Shown here: positions 25,169 through 33,152 of the stretch, piece by piece
Numbering within the stretch: the stretch's first letter is position 1
Layout: each line of letters begins with the position of its first letter
Assembly (NCBI RefSeq): GCF_000230715.2
Contig: NC_019792.1
Span: 2,852,001 to 2,916,000 of the forward strand
DNA length: 64,000 bases
Reading direction: 5' to 3'
Source: Natronobacterium gregoryi SP2
Lineage (GTDB): Archaea > Halobacteriota > Halobacteria > Halobacteriales > Natrialbaceae
The notes under the pieces: model-generated
What the model was told of the DNA's origin: nothing
What the model saw: only the letters and a program-made list of their open reading frames with translations
Databases searched by the model: none
Position numbers and translations under genes: made by a program

Positions 25169-26971
25169 ATGAGTGAAATCGCCCTTGCGGCCGATTTCGC
25201 GATCATCGTCGTCGTGGCGACGATCATCGGGCTAATCGCCCGACAGACGGGCCAGCCGACGATCATCGCGTACATCATCACGGGGATCATCCTCGGGCCG
25301 GTCGCGTTCGACATCGTGACCGACGAGGGGCTGGTCGAGTTGATGGGCAATCTCGGCTTTGCATTCCTGCTGTTCCTGCTTGGCCTGAAGATGCGCTTCG
25401 AGGACATCCGTGAGATTCTCCCGGCCGTGACAAACGTCGCCATCGGTCAGACCGTACTCCAGACTGCGCTTGCGTTCACCGTGGCGTGGGCACTCGGGTT
25501 CGGCACCGAGGAGATCCTCGTCATCGCGCTGGCCACCGTCTTCGGCGCGACGCCGATCATCGTCAAGATCCTCACCGACAAAGACGAGATCACGAGCCTG
25601 CCGGGGAAGATCGACGTCGGCGTCCTCATCGTCCAGGACATCTACCTCGTCGTCGTCCTCGCGCTGTTTGCGACCGACGAACTCGGCGGCGCGGCCGACA
25701 TCGCGTCGACGCTCGGCGTCATCCTCGTGATGATGTCCTTTATCGCCATCTTCTCGCTGTTTTCCTCTCGGTACGTTCTCCCCGGACTCTTCCGGCGCAT
25801 CGCGGACAACAAGGACGTCTTCCTCGTCGTCGCCATCGCCTGGGCATTCCTGTTCGTCGCCATCGCCGAAGCCACCAACCTCGATCCGAAGGTCGGCGCG
25901 TTCCTCGCCGGCCTAAGCATCGCCCAGCTCCCCTACAGCAAGGAACTTGAGGATCGGGTCACCCCGATCACGGACTTTTTCATCCTCGTGTTCTTCGCCA
26001 CCATCGGCCTCCAGATCGACGGGCTCTCGAGTCTGCTGGCCCACTGGTGGGAGGCAATCGTCGCCTCGACCGTCCTGATGGTCGGTAACTTCTGGATCAT
26101 GTTCTACCTGATCGATCGCGAAGGGTTCGACGTCGAGACGTCGTTTCTGGCCTCGATCAACATGGTGCAGGTCAGCGAGTTCTCGCTGATCGTCGGCGCG
26201 CTCGCGATCGAACAGGGCCTCATCGGATCGGACGTACTGGGCTATTTGAGTCTGATGGCACTGTTGACGATGGGGCTCTCGACGTACATCATCTCGTACA
26301 ACTACGCGATCTACGCACGGCTCGAGCCGTGGTTCCGTCGGTTCGAGTCCGACGAGAGAAAAGACGCCGAGATCAGCACCTACGACGGCCACGCCATTGC
26401 GATCGGCTACGACGAGATCACCGAGCGGGCCCTGCCGCGACTCGAGGCGGAGTTCGACGACGTCGTCATCATCGACCGTCGAACTGACCACATCGAGGAA
26501 CTCGAGGAGGAAGGCCGGTACGAGTACGTTTTCGGCGACTTCCGCCACACCGAGGTTCGGAAGGAGGCGAACCTGAACGCGGCCGACTTCGTGTTGAGTT
26601 CGAGCGTCGAACGGGAGGTCAACGAGGCGTTGCTCAGGGAGGTCGACGACGAGGCGACGGTGTTCGTCGAGGCCGAGCGGATCGACGACGCTCGCGCGCT
26701 GTACGACCGCGGTGCCACCTACGTGATCATGAGTACGCATCTGGCCGCCGAGAAGGTAAGCGAGTACGTCGAACTGTACGTCACCGATCGCGACCGGTTC
26801 GACGACGCTGTCGCCAGCGATGTCGACGTGATCGAGGCGCGGCGACGCCGCGGCCGACGGCGATTCGGGGAGGACGAGCCCGGCTCGAGTCCGGGTGTCG
26901 ACGGGGACCCGATCGGTCCCAGTCCCGACTCGCTCGAGGATCGCCGCTCCGGAGGTGAGTTCCGTGACTGA
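25169..26971 (+). CDS. Cation/proton antiporter, CPA2 (KefB-like), subunit with degenerate RCK
   Basis: A 600-residue product from ATG 25169: about 12 transmembrane helices (residues ~3-400) starting IALAADFAIIVVVATIIGLI, then a cytoplasmic RCK/TrkA-N-like domain (~408-560) and a polar tail. The TM part has the CPA2 pattern RQTGQPTIIAYIITGIILGP and TDKDEITSLPGKI. The nucleotide-binding GYGxxG of RCK domains is replaced by GYDEIT (413-418), so NAD(H) binding is doubtful. Likely Na+ or K+ for H+ exchange. The next antiporter starts inside its last codons with its own strong ribosome site, implying joint production. An ATG 13 codons upstream is less likely. Confidence 0.88.
   Translation: MSEIALAADFAIIVVVATIIGLIARQTGQPTIIAYIITGIILGPVAFDIVTDEGLVELMGNLGFAFLLFLLGLKMRFEDIREILPAVTNVAIGQTVLQTALAFTVAWALGFGTEEILVIALATVFGATPIIVKILTDKDEITSLPGKIDVGVLIVQDIYLVVVLALFATDELGGAADIASTLGVILVMMSFIAIFSLFSSRYVLPGLFRRIADNKDVFLVVAIAWAFLFVAIAEATNLDPKVGAFLAGLSIAQLPYSKELEDRVTPITDFFILVFFATIGLQIDGLSSLLAHWWEAIVASTVLMVGNFWIMFYLIDREGFDVETSFLASINMVQVSEFSLIVGALAIEQGLIGSDVLGYLSLMALLTMGLSTYIISYNYAIYARLEPWFRRFESDERKDAEISTYDGHAIAIGYDEITERALPRLEAEFDDVVIIDRRTDHIEELEEEGRYEYVFGDFRHTEVRKEANLNAADFVLSSSVEREVNEALLREVDDEATVFVEAERIDDARALYDRGATYVIMSTHLAAEKVSEYVELYVTDRDRFDDAVASDVDVIEARRRRGRRRFGEDEPGSSPGVDGDPIGPSPDSLEDRRSGGEFRD
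26950..26966 (+). promoter_or_regulatory. Shine-Dalgarno and GTG start for the second antiporter
   Basis: GGAGGTGA (26951-26958) lies five bases before GTG 26964, inside the end of the first antiporter gene (stop 26969-26971). The match to anti-SD is near perfect, which is unusual among the mostly leaderless genes here and marks translational coupling. The mirror gene pair at 30796 uses the same arrangement. Confidence 0.75.
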
Positions 26972-28697
26972 ACAGCTCGTCGTCACGCTGGCCGTCGTCT
27001 TCGTGGCCGCGGGACTGCTGTCTTTGGTCGCCAACCAGTTTGGGCTCTCCCCGATTCCGTTTTATATCATCGCCGGGTTGATCGCCGGGAGCTTCGAGAC
27101 GGTTACCCAGGAGGAAATCATCGTCCTCGCTCAGTGGGGCATCGCCTTCCTCGTGTTCGTCTTCGCCATCCGGATCGACTTCGGTGACCTCGAGTCGATC
27201 CTTCGTGACGCGGAACTCGCGGCGGTCACGCAACTGATCGTCGTCGCACCGCTCGCGTTCGCCGTCGGCTACGTGTTCGGGGACCTCTTCGGGTTCGAAA
27301 ATCAGGTCCGCAACGCCGTCTACTTCAGTGCGGCCGTCGTGTTGAGTTCCTCGCTGGTCGGTGGCGTCGTGCTCGGTTCGGAGATCCGTCAAAATCTCGT
27401 CCACGGACGACTGGCGTCGTCGGTCCACTTCTTCGACGACCTCGTCGCGATTACGTTGCTGTTGATCCTCAGTACGGAGGTCGTGACGGCCGACGCGATC
27501 GCAGCCCAGATCGGGTACGGCGTCTTGTTCGTCGTCGCCGGCTTGCTCATCTACCGTCACGGATTCCGACTGCTGGTTCGACTCGCCGACGGCGACGGCG
27601 AACTCGTGTTGGTGGGCAGCATCTCGATCCTGATCACGTTCATTGCGGCGGCGGAGTACGTCGGCCTCTCGATCGTCGTCGGCGCGTTCGCGGCTGGGAT
27701 TGCCATCCGGAGCGACGGCACCCAGGCTCTCGACGTACAGAACGGGATCGACTCGATTACGGACTTCTTCGTCGCTATCTTCTTCGTCACCGTCGGCGCG
27801 CTCGTCGTCGTCCCGTTCGTCGACCTCGACTGGAGCGCGTCCATCGAGGTTCTGTCGATCGCAGCCGCACTCGCGGTACTCGTACTCGTCTTGAACCCGG
27901 TCGTTCACACTCTCTCGTTCGTGTCCGAAGGATACGACGCTCGAACGGCGTTTCTGGCTAGCTCGAGTCTCAACCAGGTCAGTGAGTTTGCGCTGATCAT
28001 CGCGATCCAGGCGCTAATCCTGACGGAGACGATCGCAGCGCCGATGTTCGACGCGATCATCCTCGCAGCCGCAGCGACGATGGTGCTGACGTTCCTGGCC
28101 CGACGGACCGAAGACGCCGTCTACGAGACTATCGTCGCCAGGCTCTTCCGCGGACAACGGACCCGGAAGGTCGACGATCGAAGCAGCGTCGACGACCTCG
28201 CCGACCACGTCGTCGTGGTCGGCTACGGCCGGATCGGCCGCCGCGTCGTCGAGACACTCGAGGAATTAGACTGTCCGTACGTCGTCCTCGAGAACGATCC
28301 GGTGCTGTGGGACGAGCTCGACGTCGAATGCCGAAACTACGTCCTCGGGGACGCACTGTCGGCGTATCCGTGGGAGAAAGCACAGCCCGAAGACGCGGCG
28401 CTGATCCTCTCGACCGTCGATCACCGACCGGTGTCGGAGGCGGTCCTCGAGCGCGATCACGAGACCGACGCCGACATCCTGTTGCGATCCGAATCCGCCG
28501 AGATTGCGGGCGAACTGCTCGAGTCCGGCGCGACCCACGTCGCCGTCCCGAACGTCCTCGCGGGCGAGCAGTTGCTCGCCACCGTCGACGCCCTCGCCGC
28601 GGGGGAGACAGACCCCGAGACGCTCGAGCGCGAGCAACGGGAGTACTTCCAGGCGCTCGAGCGGTACGGGTTCGCGACGCGGAACGAACGGGTCTAG
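26964..28697 (+). CDS. Cation/proton antiporter, CPA2, subunit with intact RCK
   Basis: A 577-residue product from GTG 26964. About 12 membrane helices (to ~390) include PIPFYIIAGLIAGSFETV and a conserved SSSLNQVSEFALIIAIQALI. A TrkA-N/RCK domain follows with an intact dinucleotide motif VVVGYGRIGRRVVE (GxGxxG at 420-425) and acidic VLEND. It is probably the nucleotide-sensing partner of the upstream subunit. The stop TAG (28695-28697) lies within the CTAG border of repeat A3. Confidence 0.88.
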   Translation: MTEQLVVTLAVVFVAAGLLSLVANQFGLSPIPFYIIAGLIAGSFETVTQEEIIVLAQWGIAFLVFVFAIRIDFGDLESILRDAELAAVTQLIVVAPLAFAVGYVFGDLFGFENQVRNAVYFSAAVVLSSSLVGGVVLGSEIRQNLVHGRLASSVHFFDDLVAITLLLILSTEVVTADAIAAQIGYGVLFVVAGLLIYRHGFRLLVRLADGDGELVLVGSISILITFIAAAEYVGLSIVVGAFAAGIAIRSDGTQALDVQNGIDSITDFFVAIFFVTVGALVVVPFVDLDWSASIEVLSIAAALAVLVLVLNPVVHTLSFVSEGYDARTAFLASSSLNQVSEFALIIAIQALILTETIAAPMFDAIILAAAATMVLTFLARRTEDAVYETIVARLFRGQRTRKVDDRSSVDDLADHVVVVGYGRIGRRVVETLEELDCPYVVLENDPVLWDELDVECRNYVLGDALSAYPWEKAQPEDAALILSTVDHRPVSEAVLERDHETDADILLRSESAEIAGELLESGATHVAVPNVLAGEQLLATVDALAAGETDPETLEREQREYFQALERYGFATRNERV

Positions 28698-28803
28698 TAC
28701 TATCCCAAGCATGGACCGACTAGTTGAGAGTTGGCCAAAACCGATCACGATTCTCGATCAGAAGTGGAGTGCACTAGTCAGAGTAGACTTGGGACGCTAC
28801 TAG
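28694..28803. repeat. MITE-like repeat, family A (copy A3), supplies two stop codons
   Basis: A 110-bp CTAG-to-CTAG unit that exactly fills the space between two convergent genes. The left CTAG contains the TAG of the rightward antiporter; the right CTAG, read on the minus strand, gives the TAG of the leftward small membrane gene. Inner block as in A2. Confidence 0.88.
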
Positions 28804-29009
28804 AGCGACAATCCCGACACTGGGCCGCCGAAGTACTCGTGGACGCCAACGACGAGTATCAGTCCGGCGACGAACAGCGGACCGGCGACGATCGTCGAGA
28901 GGTCGATCGCGCCCGCCACCCCGAGTGCGCCGACGACCAGCAGTCCGACGCCGGCCGCGTAGACGAGCAGGTTTCGACCGAAGGCGAGTAGCCTGTTGAT
29001 TTCGAGCAC
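28800..29009 (-). CDS. Small membrane protein, two helices
   Basis: About 69 residues from GTG 29009 (an earlier GTG at 29054 is in frame). There are two hydrophobic helices, RNLLVYAAGVGLLVVGALGV and TIVAGPLFVAGLILVVGV, with the end EYFGGPVSGLSL. It follows the leftward antiporter pair on the same strand with an 89-bp gap, so it could be a small accessory of that transporter, though this is only context. Its TAG lies in repeat A3. Confidence 0.55.
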   Translation of the reverse strand: MLEINRLLAFGRNLLVYAAGVGLLVVGALGVAGAIDLSTIVAGPLFVAGLILVVGVHEYFGGPVSGLSL

Positions 29010-29098
29010 GATCGAACGAACACACAGGAAGCGAAAAGGGCTGCTGATCCGCACCGATCGAAACCCGCCGCCGTCGAACCTGTAGTGGCGCGAGAGTG

Positions 29099-30796
29099 TC
29101 AGCGGAGGTGAAGCGGTACGTAGTCGGCTCGTCGCTCGAGTTCGGCTCGCTGCTGTTCCCGGAGGTCTTTGCGGGTCAGGTCCCCGTCGAGCAGTTCGCG
29201 AACCTGCTGGGTCAACTGCTGGCCCGCGAGCAGATCGGGCTGGCCGACGTAGAGCGCGCCCTCGTCGAGTAGTTCCAGGGCTGTCGCCCGATCGGACGCT
29301 CGCAGCGTCGCCTCGGCGTCGGTATCAAGCGAGAGGATACGCCGCGAAACCGGCTGAGAGTTGACTGTCGAGACGACGAGTTTTGCGTCGGCAGCGTTCG
29401 CTTTCTCCCAGGTGTAGGTTTCCATGGCGTCGCCGACGACGACGGCCTCGCACTCCCTGGTGATCTCCTCCCGTCGGGCAGGGTCGTTCTCGATGACCAC
29501 GTAGGGGTGACCCATCTCCTCGCAGGCCTCGACGAGGGTTCGTCCCTGTCGACCGTAGCCGACGATGATAACGTGATCGGCGAGGTCCGCGGGCACGTCG
29601 CTCCACTTGTCGATCCGGTCGTGGCGGCCGGTGATTACGCCACGGTCGGCGAGCGTGCGGTAGATTTGCTCGTCGTACCGGTGGGTCAGACTCGAGGTTA
29701 CCATCGTTATCGCGGCCGCGAGGATGATCGCGTCGAAGACCGCTTGGCTCACGGCATCGAGCACGACGGCCTGGATTGCGATGATCAGCGCGAACTCGCT
29801 GACCTGATCGGTGTGGAGACTGGCAAGCGTCGCCGAACGGGCCTCGTAGCCGCGGGCGACGAGGATCACCGTGGTGAGAACTGGCTTTACGACTGCGGTC
29901 AGAACGACGAGACCGACGACGAGCACCAGTTTCTCGATGGACGCAGCCCACGTGATGTCGCCGACAAAGGGGAAGACGACGAGTGCACCGATCGTCACGA
30001 AGAAGATAGCGACGAAGAAGTCCCTGATCGACTGGAGGCCGTTGAACAGCCCGAGGTAGTCGACGGGATCGTACCGGACGGCGAGCCCGGCGGCGAACGC
30101 ACCGACGACGATCGAGATGCCGGCGAACTCGGCCGCACCGACGAACACCGTGAGCAACGCGACGACTCCCAGAATCATGAGTTCGTCCGAGTCACCGGCC
30201 AACTGGCCGATGAAGTCGAACAGGTACCGATTGACGAACACGGCACCCAACAGCAACGCCACCCCGGCTGCAAGCGCCGGTCCGACGTAGCCAATCTCGA
30301 GCGAACCCGCCCCCAGAAGTAGGATAAAGAGAATAGCAAGCAGGTCCTGGACGAACTGGATCGATCGGACGAGTCGGCCGCGAACGGGATCGGAGTTGAC
30401 GGTGCGTTGCAACAAGGCGGTTCCGACAATCGTCGACGAGAGTGCAGCCGCGATCCCAAGGTAGACTGCTTCCATCGGGGGGACGCCGAGGACGATGCCG
30501 AACCCGACACCGAGCGACCCGACGACCAGAATTTGGCCGAGCGCCGCGAATTCACCGTCGGCAAGCACCGTTCTCACACCCGAGAGATCGATTCGGGTTC
30601 CGAAGGTAAACACCAGCAACGCGATCCCGTAGTATGCGAGCTCGAGCAGAAGGTTCGTGTCGTCGATGAACCCTCCGGCGACGATCCCTGCGAGGACCAG
30701 AAACGGCACCGTCGGGAGCTCGAGCCGGTTCGCCACGAGCAGGAACGGCCCCGCGGCCAGGAAGATGATCGCGACTGCCGTAAGCAGGTCAGTCAT
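29099..30796 (-). CDS. Cation/proton antiporter, CPA2, subunit with intact RCK (second pair)
   Basis: A 565-residue product from ATG 30796, preceded by GGAGGTGAG seven bases upstream, inside the end of the gene before it (overlap 8 nt). It has membrane helices to ~385 with LHTDQVSEFALIIAIQAVVL, closely parallel to the gene at 26964, then an RCK domain with HVIIVGYGRQGRTLVEACEE (GxGxxG from 413). It is the second member of the leftward antiporter pair, mirror image of the rightward pair. Confidence 0.88.
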   Translation of the reverse strand: MTDLLTAVAIIFLAAGPFLLVANRLELPTVPFLVLAGIVAGGFIDDTNLLLELAYYGIALLVFTFGTRIDLSGVRTVLADGEFAALGQILVVGSLGVGFGIVLGVPPMEAVYLGIAAALSSTIVGTALLQRTVNSDPVRGRLVRSIQFVQDLLAILFILLLGAGSLEIGYVGPALAAGVALLLGAVFVNRYLFDFIGQLAGDSDELMILGVVALLTVFVGAAEFAGISIVVGAFAAGLAVRYDPVDYLGLFNGLQSIRDFFVAIFFVTIGALVVFPFVGDITWAASIEKLVLVVGLVVLTAVVKPVLTTVILVARGYEARSATLASLHTDQVSEFALIIAIQAVVLDAVSQAVFDAIILAAAITMVTSSLTHRYDEQIYRTLADRGVITGRHDRIDKWSDVPADLADHVIIVGYGRQGRTLVEACEEMGHPYVVIENDPARREEITRECEAVVVGDAMETYTWEKANAADAKLVVSTVNSQPVSRRILSLDTDAEATLRASDRATALELLDEGALYVGQPDLLAGQQLTQQVRELLDGDLTRKDLREQQRAELERRADYVPLHLR

Positions 30797-32546
30797 CGAG
30801 CTCACCTCCGAGGCGGTCCCGATCGGACGGGATCGGGTCCGGCTTCTCGAGCAGTTTGACGTCGCTGTCCATCGCTTTCACCAGGGTGTCTTCCTCGTCC
30901 TCGAGGTATGCCCGGAGGTATGTTGCGAGTCTGTCGGCTGCGAGATGTGGGGTCATGATGACACAGTGGGCACCGTTCGCGTAGAGGTCGCGCGCGTGTT
31001 CGATCTGTTCGGCCTCAACGAAGACGGTTGCGTCCTCGCTCACTTCCCTGAGCAACGCCTTGTTCACTGCTACTTGGACCGACCAGGAGAGGACGAAATC
31101 GGCCTTTTTGACGGCCGCGTCTTTCCGTATCGTCGAGTTTCGGAAGTCACCGTAGATCGCGTCGTATCCCTCCTCCTCGAGCGTTTCGACGTGGTTTACC
31201 GTCCGATCGACGACGACGACATCTTCGTATCGGTCGGCGAGTAGTGGGAGCGCGTTTTTCGTCACGTCGTCGTAGCCGATGACGACGGCGTGGTCGCGAT
31301 ACTCCTGCTTGCCGCCCTCGAACTCGCCGTCACCAGTCCACCGTTCGAGTGTCGGCTCGAACCGGTCGAACAGCGCGTGGTTGAATTCGACGAAGTAGAC
31401 GGAGACACTCATCGTGAAGATTGCGAGGAGAGTCATGAACCCGAGCACTTCTGGCTCGATGAATCCGCCCTCGAAAGCGACGGCCGCAACGATGATGCCG
31501 AACTCGCTGACCTGGATCATGTTGATCGAACCGAGGAAGGTCGTCTCGGTATCGAACCCTTGCCAGTCGATCAGATAGAAGAAGATGACGAACTTCACCG
31601 GCATCAAGATCAGCGCGGCGACGATCGCCTCCTGCCAGTACTCGAGCAACTGGGCGGCCTCGAGGTCGAGCGCGACCGAGACGAAAAACACCATGACGAA
31701 CAGGTCGGTCAGCGGGTTGACCCGGTCTTGGAGTTCCTTGCTGTAGGGGAGCTGGGCGATGGCCAGGCCCGCCATGAACGCGCCCATCTCGATCGAGAGG
31801 TATGCTTCGATGCCGAAGGGGGCAAGGAAGAGGTTGATGTTATCGGAGACGAAGACGAACAGGAACGCCCACGAGAGAGCGACGAGGAAGAAGACGTCTT
31901 TGTCGTCGGCGATGCGTCTGAAGATTGTCGGCAGCACGGATCGGGAGGCCCCGATGGCTGCGATCGTGATGATTGCGACGAGGACGAGCACGACGCCAAG
32001 GGTCGTGGCAACCTCGGCAAGATCGTCCGGGCGGCCGGCCGCGAGCACTGCCAGGATGATGACGACGACGATGTCCTGGACCAGCAAGACGCCGACGTCG
32101 ATCTTCCCGTGTAACGAGGTCGCCTCGTCTTTGTCCGTGAGCATCTTGATGACGACTGCCGTCGAACTGTACATCACCGCGAGCCCGATGAGAAACGCCT
32201 CGAGAAGACCGAAATCGAGCGCCAGTGCCACGCCCATCCCGGCGAGGAAGACCGCGGTCATCTGCGGAATCGAGATCTTGACGATCGGCGAGAGGACGTG
32301 ACGCACCTCGTCGAGGCGCATCTTGATTCCAAGCAAGAACAGCAAGAACGCGAGTCCGAGTTCCGAGAGCAACTCTGTGAGTTCGCTGACCTCGACGACA
32401 CCCAGGACTGCCGGTCCGAGCACCACCCCCGCCAGGATGTAGGCGATGATCGTCGGTTGGCCGGTTCGCTTCGCGAGGAATCCAGCTAGCGTCGCACCGA
32501 GGACGATGACAGCGAGATCGACGGTGAGTACTACCTCGGAGACCAT
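30789..32546 (-). CDS. Cation/proton antiporter, CPA2 (KefB-like), subunit with degenerate RCK (second pair)
   Basis: A 585-residue product with the same plan as the gene at 25169: KRTGQPTIIAYILAGVVLGP, LLFLLGIKMRLDEVRH, LTDKDEATSLHGKIDVGVLL, and a C-terminal RCK-like domain in which the Gly-rich loop is GYDDVT (from 424) instead of GYGxxG. A minus-strand TATA-like CGTTAATTCG (32571-32580) is about 29 nt above ATG 32546, giving the promoter of the leftward operon. Ion preference (Na+ or K+) is not visible in sequence. Confidence 0.88.
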   Translation of the reverse strand: MVSEVVLTVDLAVIVLGATLAGFLAKRTGQPTIIAYILAGVVLGPAVLGVVEVSELTELLSELGLAFLLFLLGIKMRLDEVRHVLSPIVKISIPQMTAVFLAGMGVALALDFGLLEAFLIGLAVMYSSTAVVIKMLTDKDEATSLHGKIDVGVLLVQDIVVVIILAVLAAGRPDDLAEVATTLGVVLVLVAIITIAAIGASRSVLPTIFRRIADDKDVFFLVALSWAFLFVFVSDNINLFLAPFGIEAYLSIEMGAFMAGLAIAQLPYSKELQDRVNPLTDLFVMVFFVSVALDLEAAQLLEYWQEAIVAALILMPVKFVIFFYLIDWQGFDTETTFLGSINMIQVSEFGIIVAAVAFEGGFIEPEVLGFMTLLAIFTMSVSVYFVEFNHALFDRFEPTLERWTGDGEFEGGKQEYRDHAVVIGYDDVTKNALPLLADRYEDVVVVDRTVNHVETLEEEGYDAIYGDFRNSTIRKDAAVKKADFVLSWSVQVAVNKALLREVSEDATVFVEAEQIEHARDLYANGAHCVIMTPHLAADRLATYLRAYLEDEEDTLVKAMDSDVKLLEKPDPIPSDRDRLGGELDD

Positions 32547-32750
32547 GCTATTCTGTTCGTTCAGTTGGGGCGAATTAACGGTGTCGAAAGCGGGCGTCGC
32601 TGAACGGCGACTCTCCCACCGAAGTTATCTTCTCAATATCACTTTGGGAGGGACGACGACCCGCTGACGGGTTCGTCGTTCGGAAGAAAAATCGACGTTA
32701 CCGCGGTCGCAGGATTCTTCGTAGGCTTGGCGTTTCTCTGTACTCGGTCG

Positions 32751-33006
32751 TCAATGGCTGGCTACGCCTGCACTGCTGGATCGAACCCGGTCGTGTCGGC
32801 CGATTCGGTGCAGCAGTCGACGCTTGGCGGAGTACTAGTACCGTCCCAACCGTCGACTGACGGGTCGAATCGAGCCACACCGCCAGATTCGACCGATCAG
32901 TTCAGGCTTGGCCCGCCACTAGTGCTTTGGCAAGCCTTAACGGATGAGTGAAACCGAATGCGGTCGTCTGGGTTCACTCAGCAGTCGACGCTTGGCGGAG
33001 TACTAG
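32751..33006. repeat. Tandem array of three 88-bp family B repeats
   Basis: Units at 32751-32838, 32835-32922 and 32919-33006 share CTAG at each junction. The middle unit is nearly identical to those at 49037 and 49227. The outer two share the end CAGTCGACGCTTGGCGGAGTA but have different centres. No gene is seen in 32547-33149 outside the repeats. Confidence 0.82.
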
Positions 33007-33068
33007 AGCGTGCTACACCGTACAGCAGGACTGGTTACGGGCATCCTGCCGTCGGCGGAGTTCGGGGC

Positions 33069-33152
33069 TCGGACGGGTTGCTGTCCGTCAGTGCCGGCAC
33101 ACTCGCGACCCGAAGCGGTTGCACCGAGACGTCGGGACAGTCATCCGTATCA
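33069..33152. repeat. MITE-like repeat, family C
   Basis: An ~84-bp unit with ends GACGGGTTGCTGTCCGTCAG and CGGGACAGTCATCCGTA, bounded by TCG (decayed) and TCA. The right TCA (33150-33152) read on the minus strand is the TGA stop of the FnIII-repeat gene. Confidence 0.78.

Noticed and set aside
29507-32114. Long plus-strand frames of 270-plus codons antisense to the leftward antiporters
   Set aside because: They are D/E/R-rich shadows of membrane-protein codons on the other strand, without RBS or domain.
32751-33006. CRISPR array in the evenly spaced 88-bp units
   Set aside because: Units are MITE-like palindromes sharing CTAG, only three long, not short identical repeats with unique spacers, and no cas gene is near.
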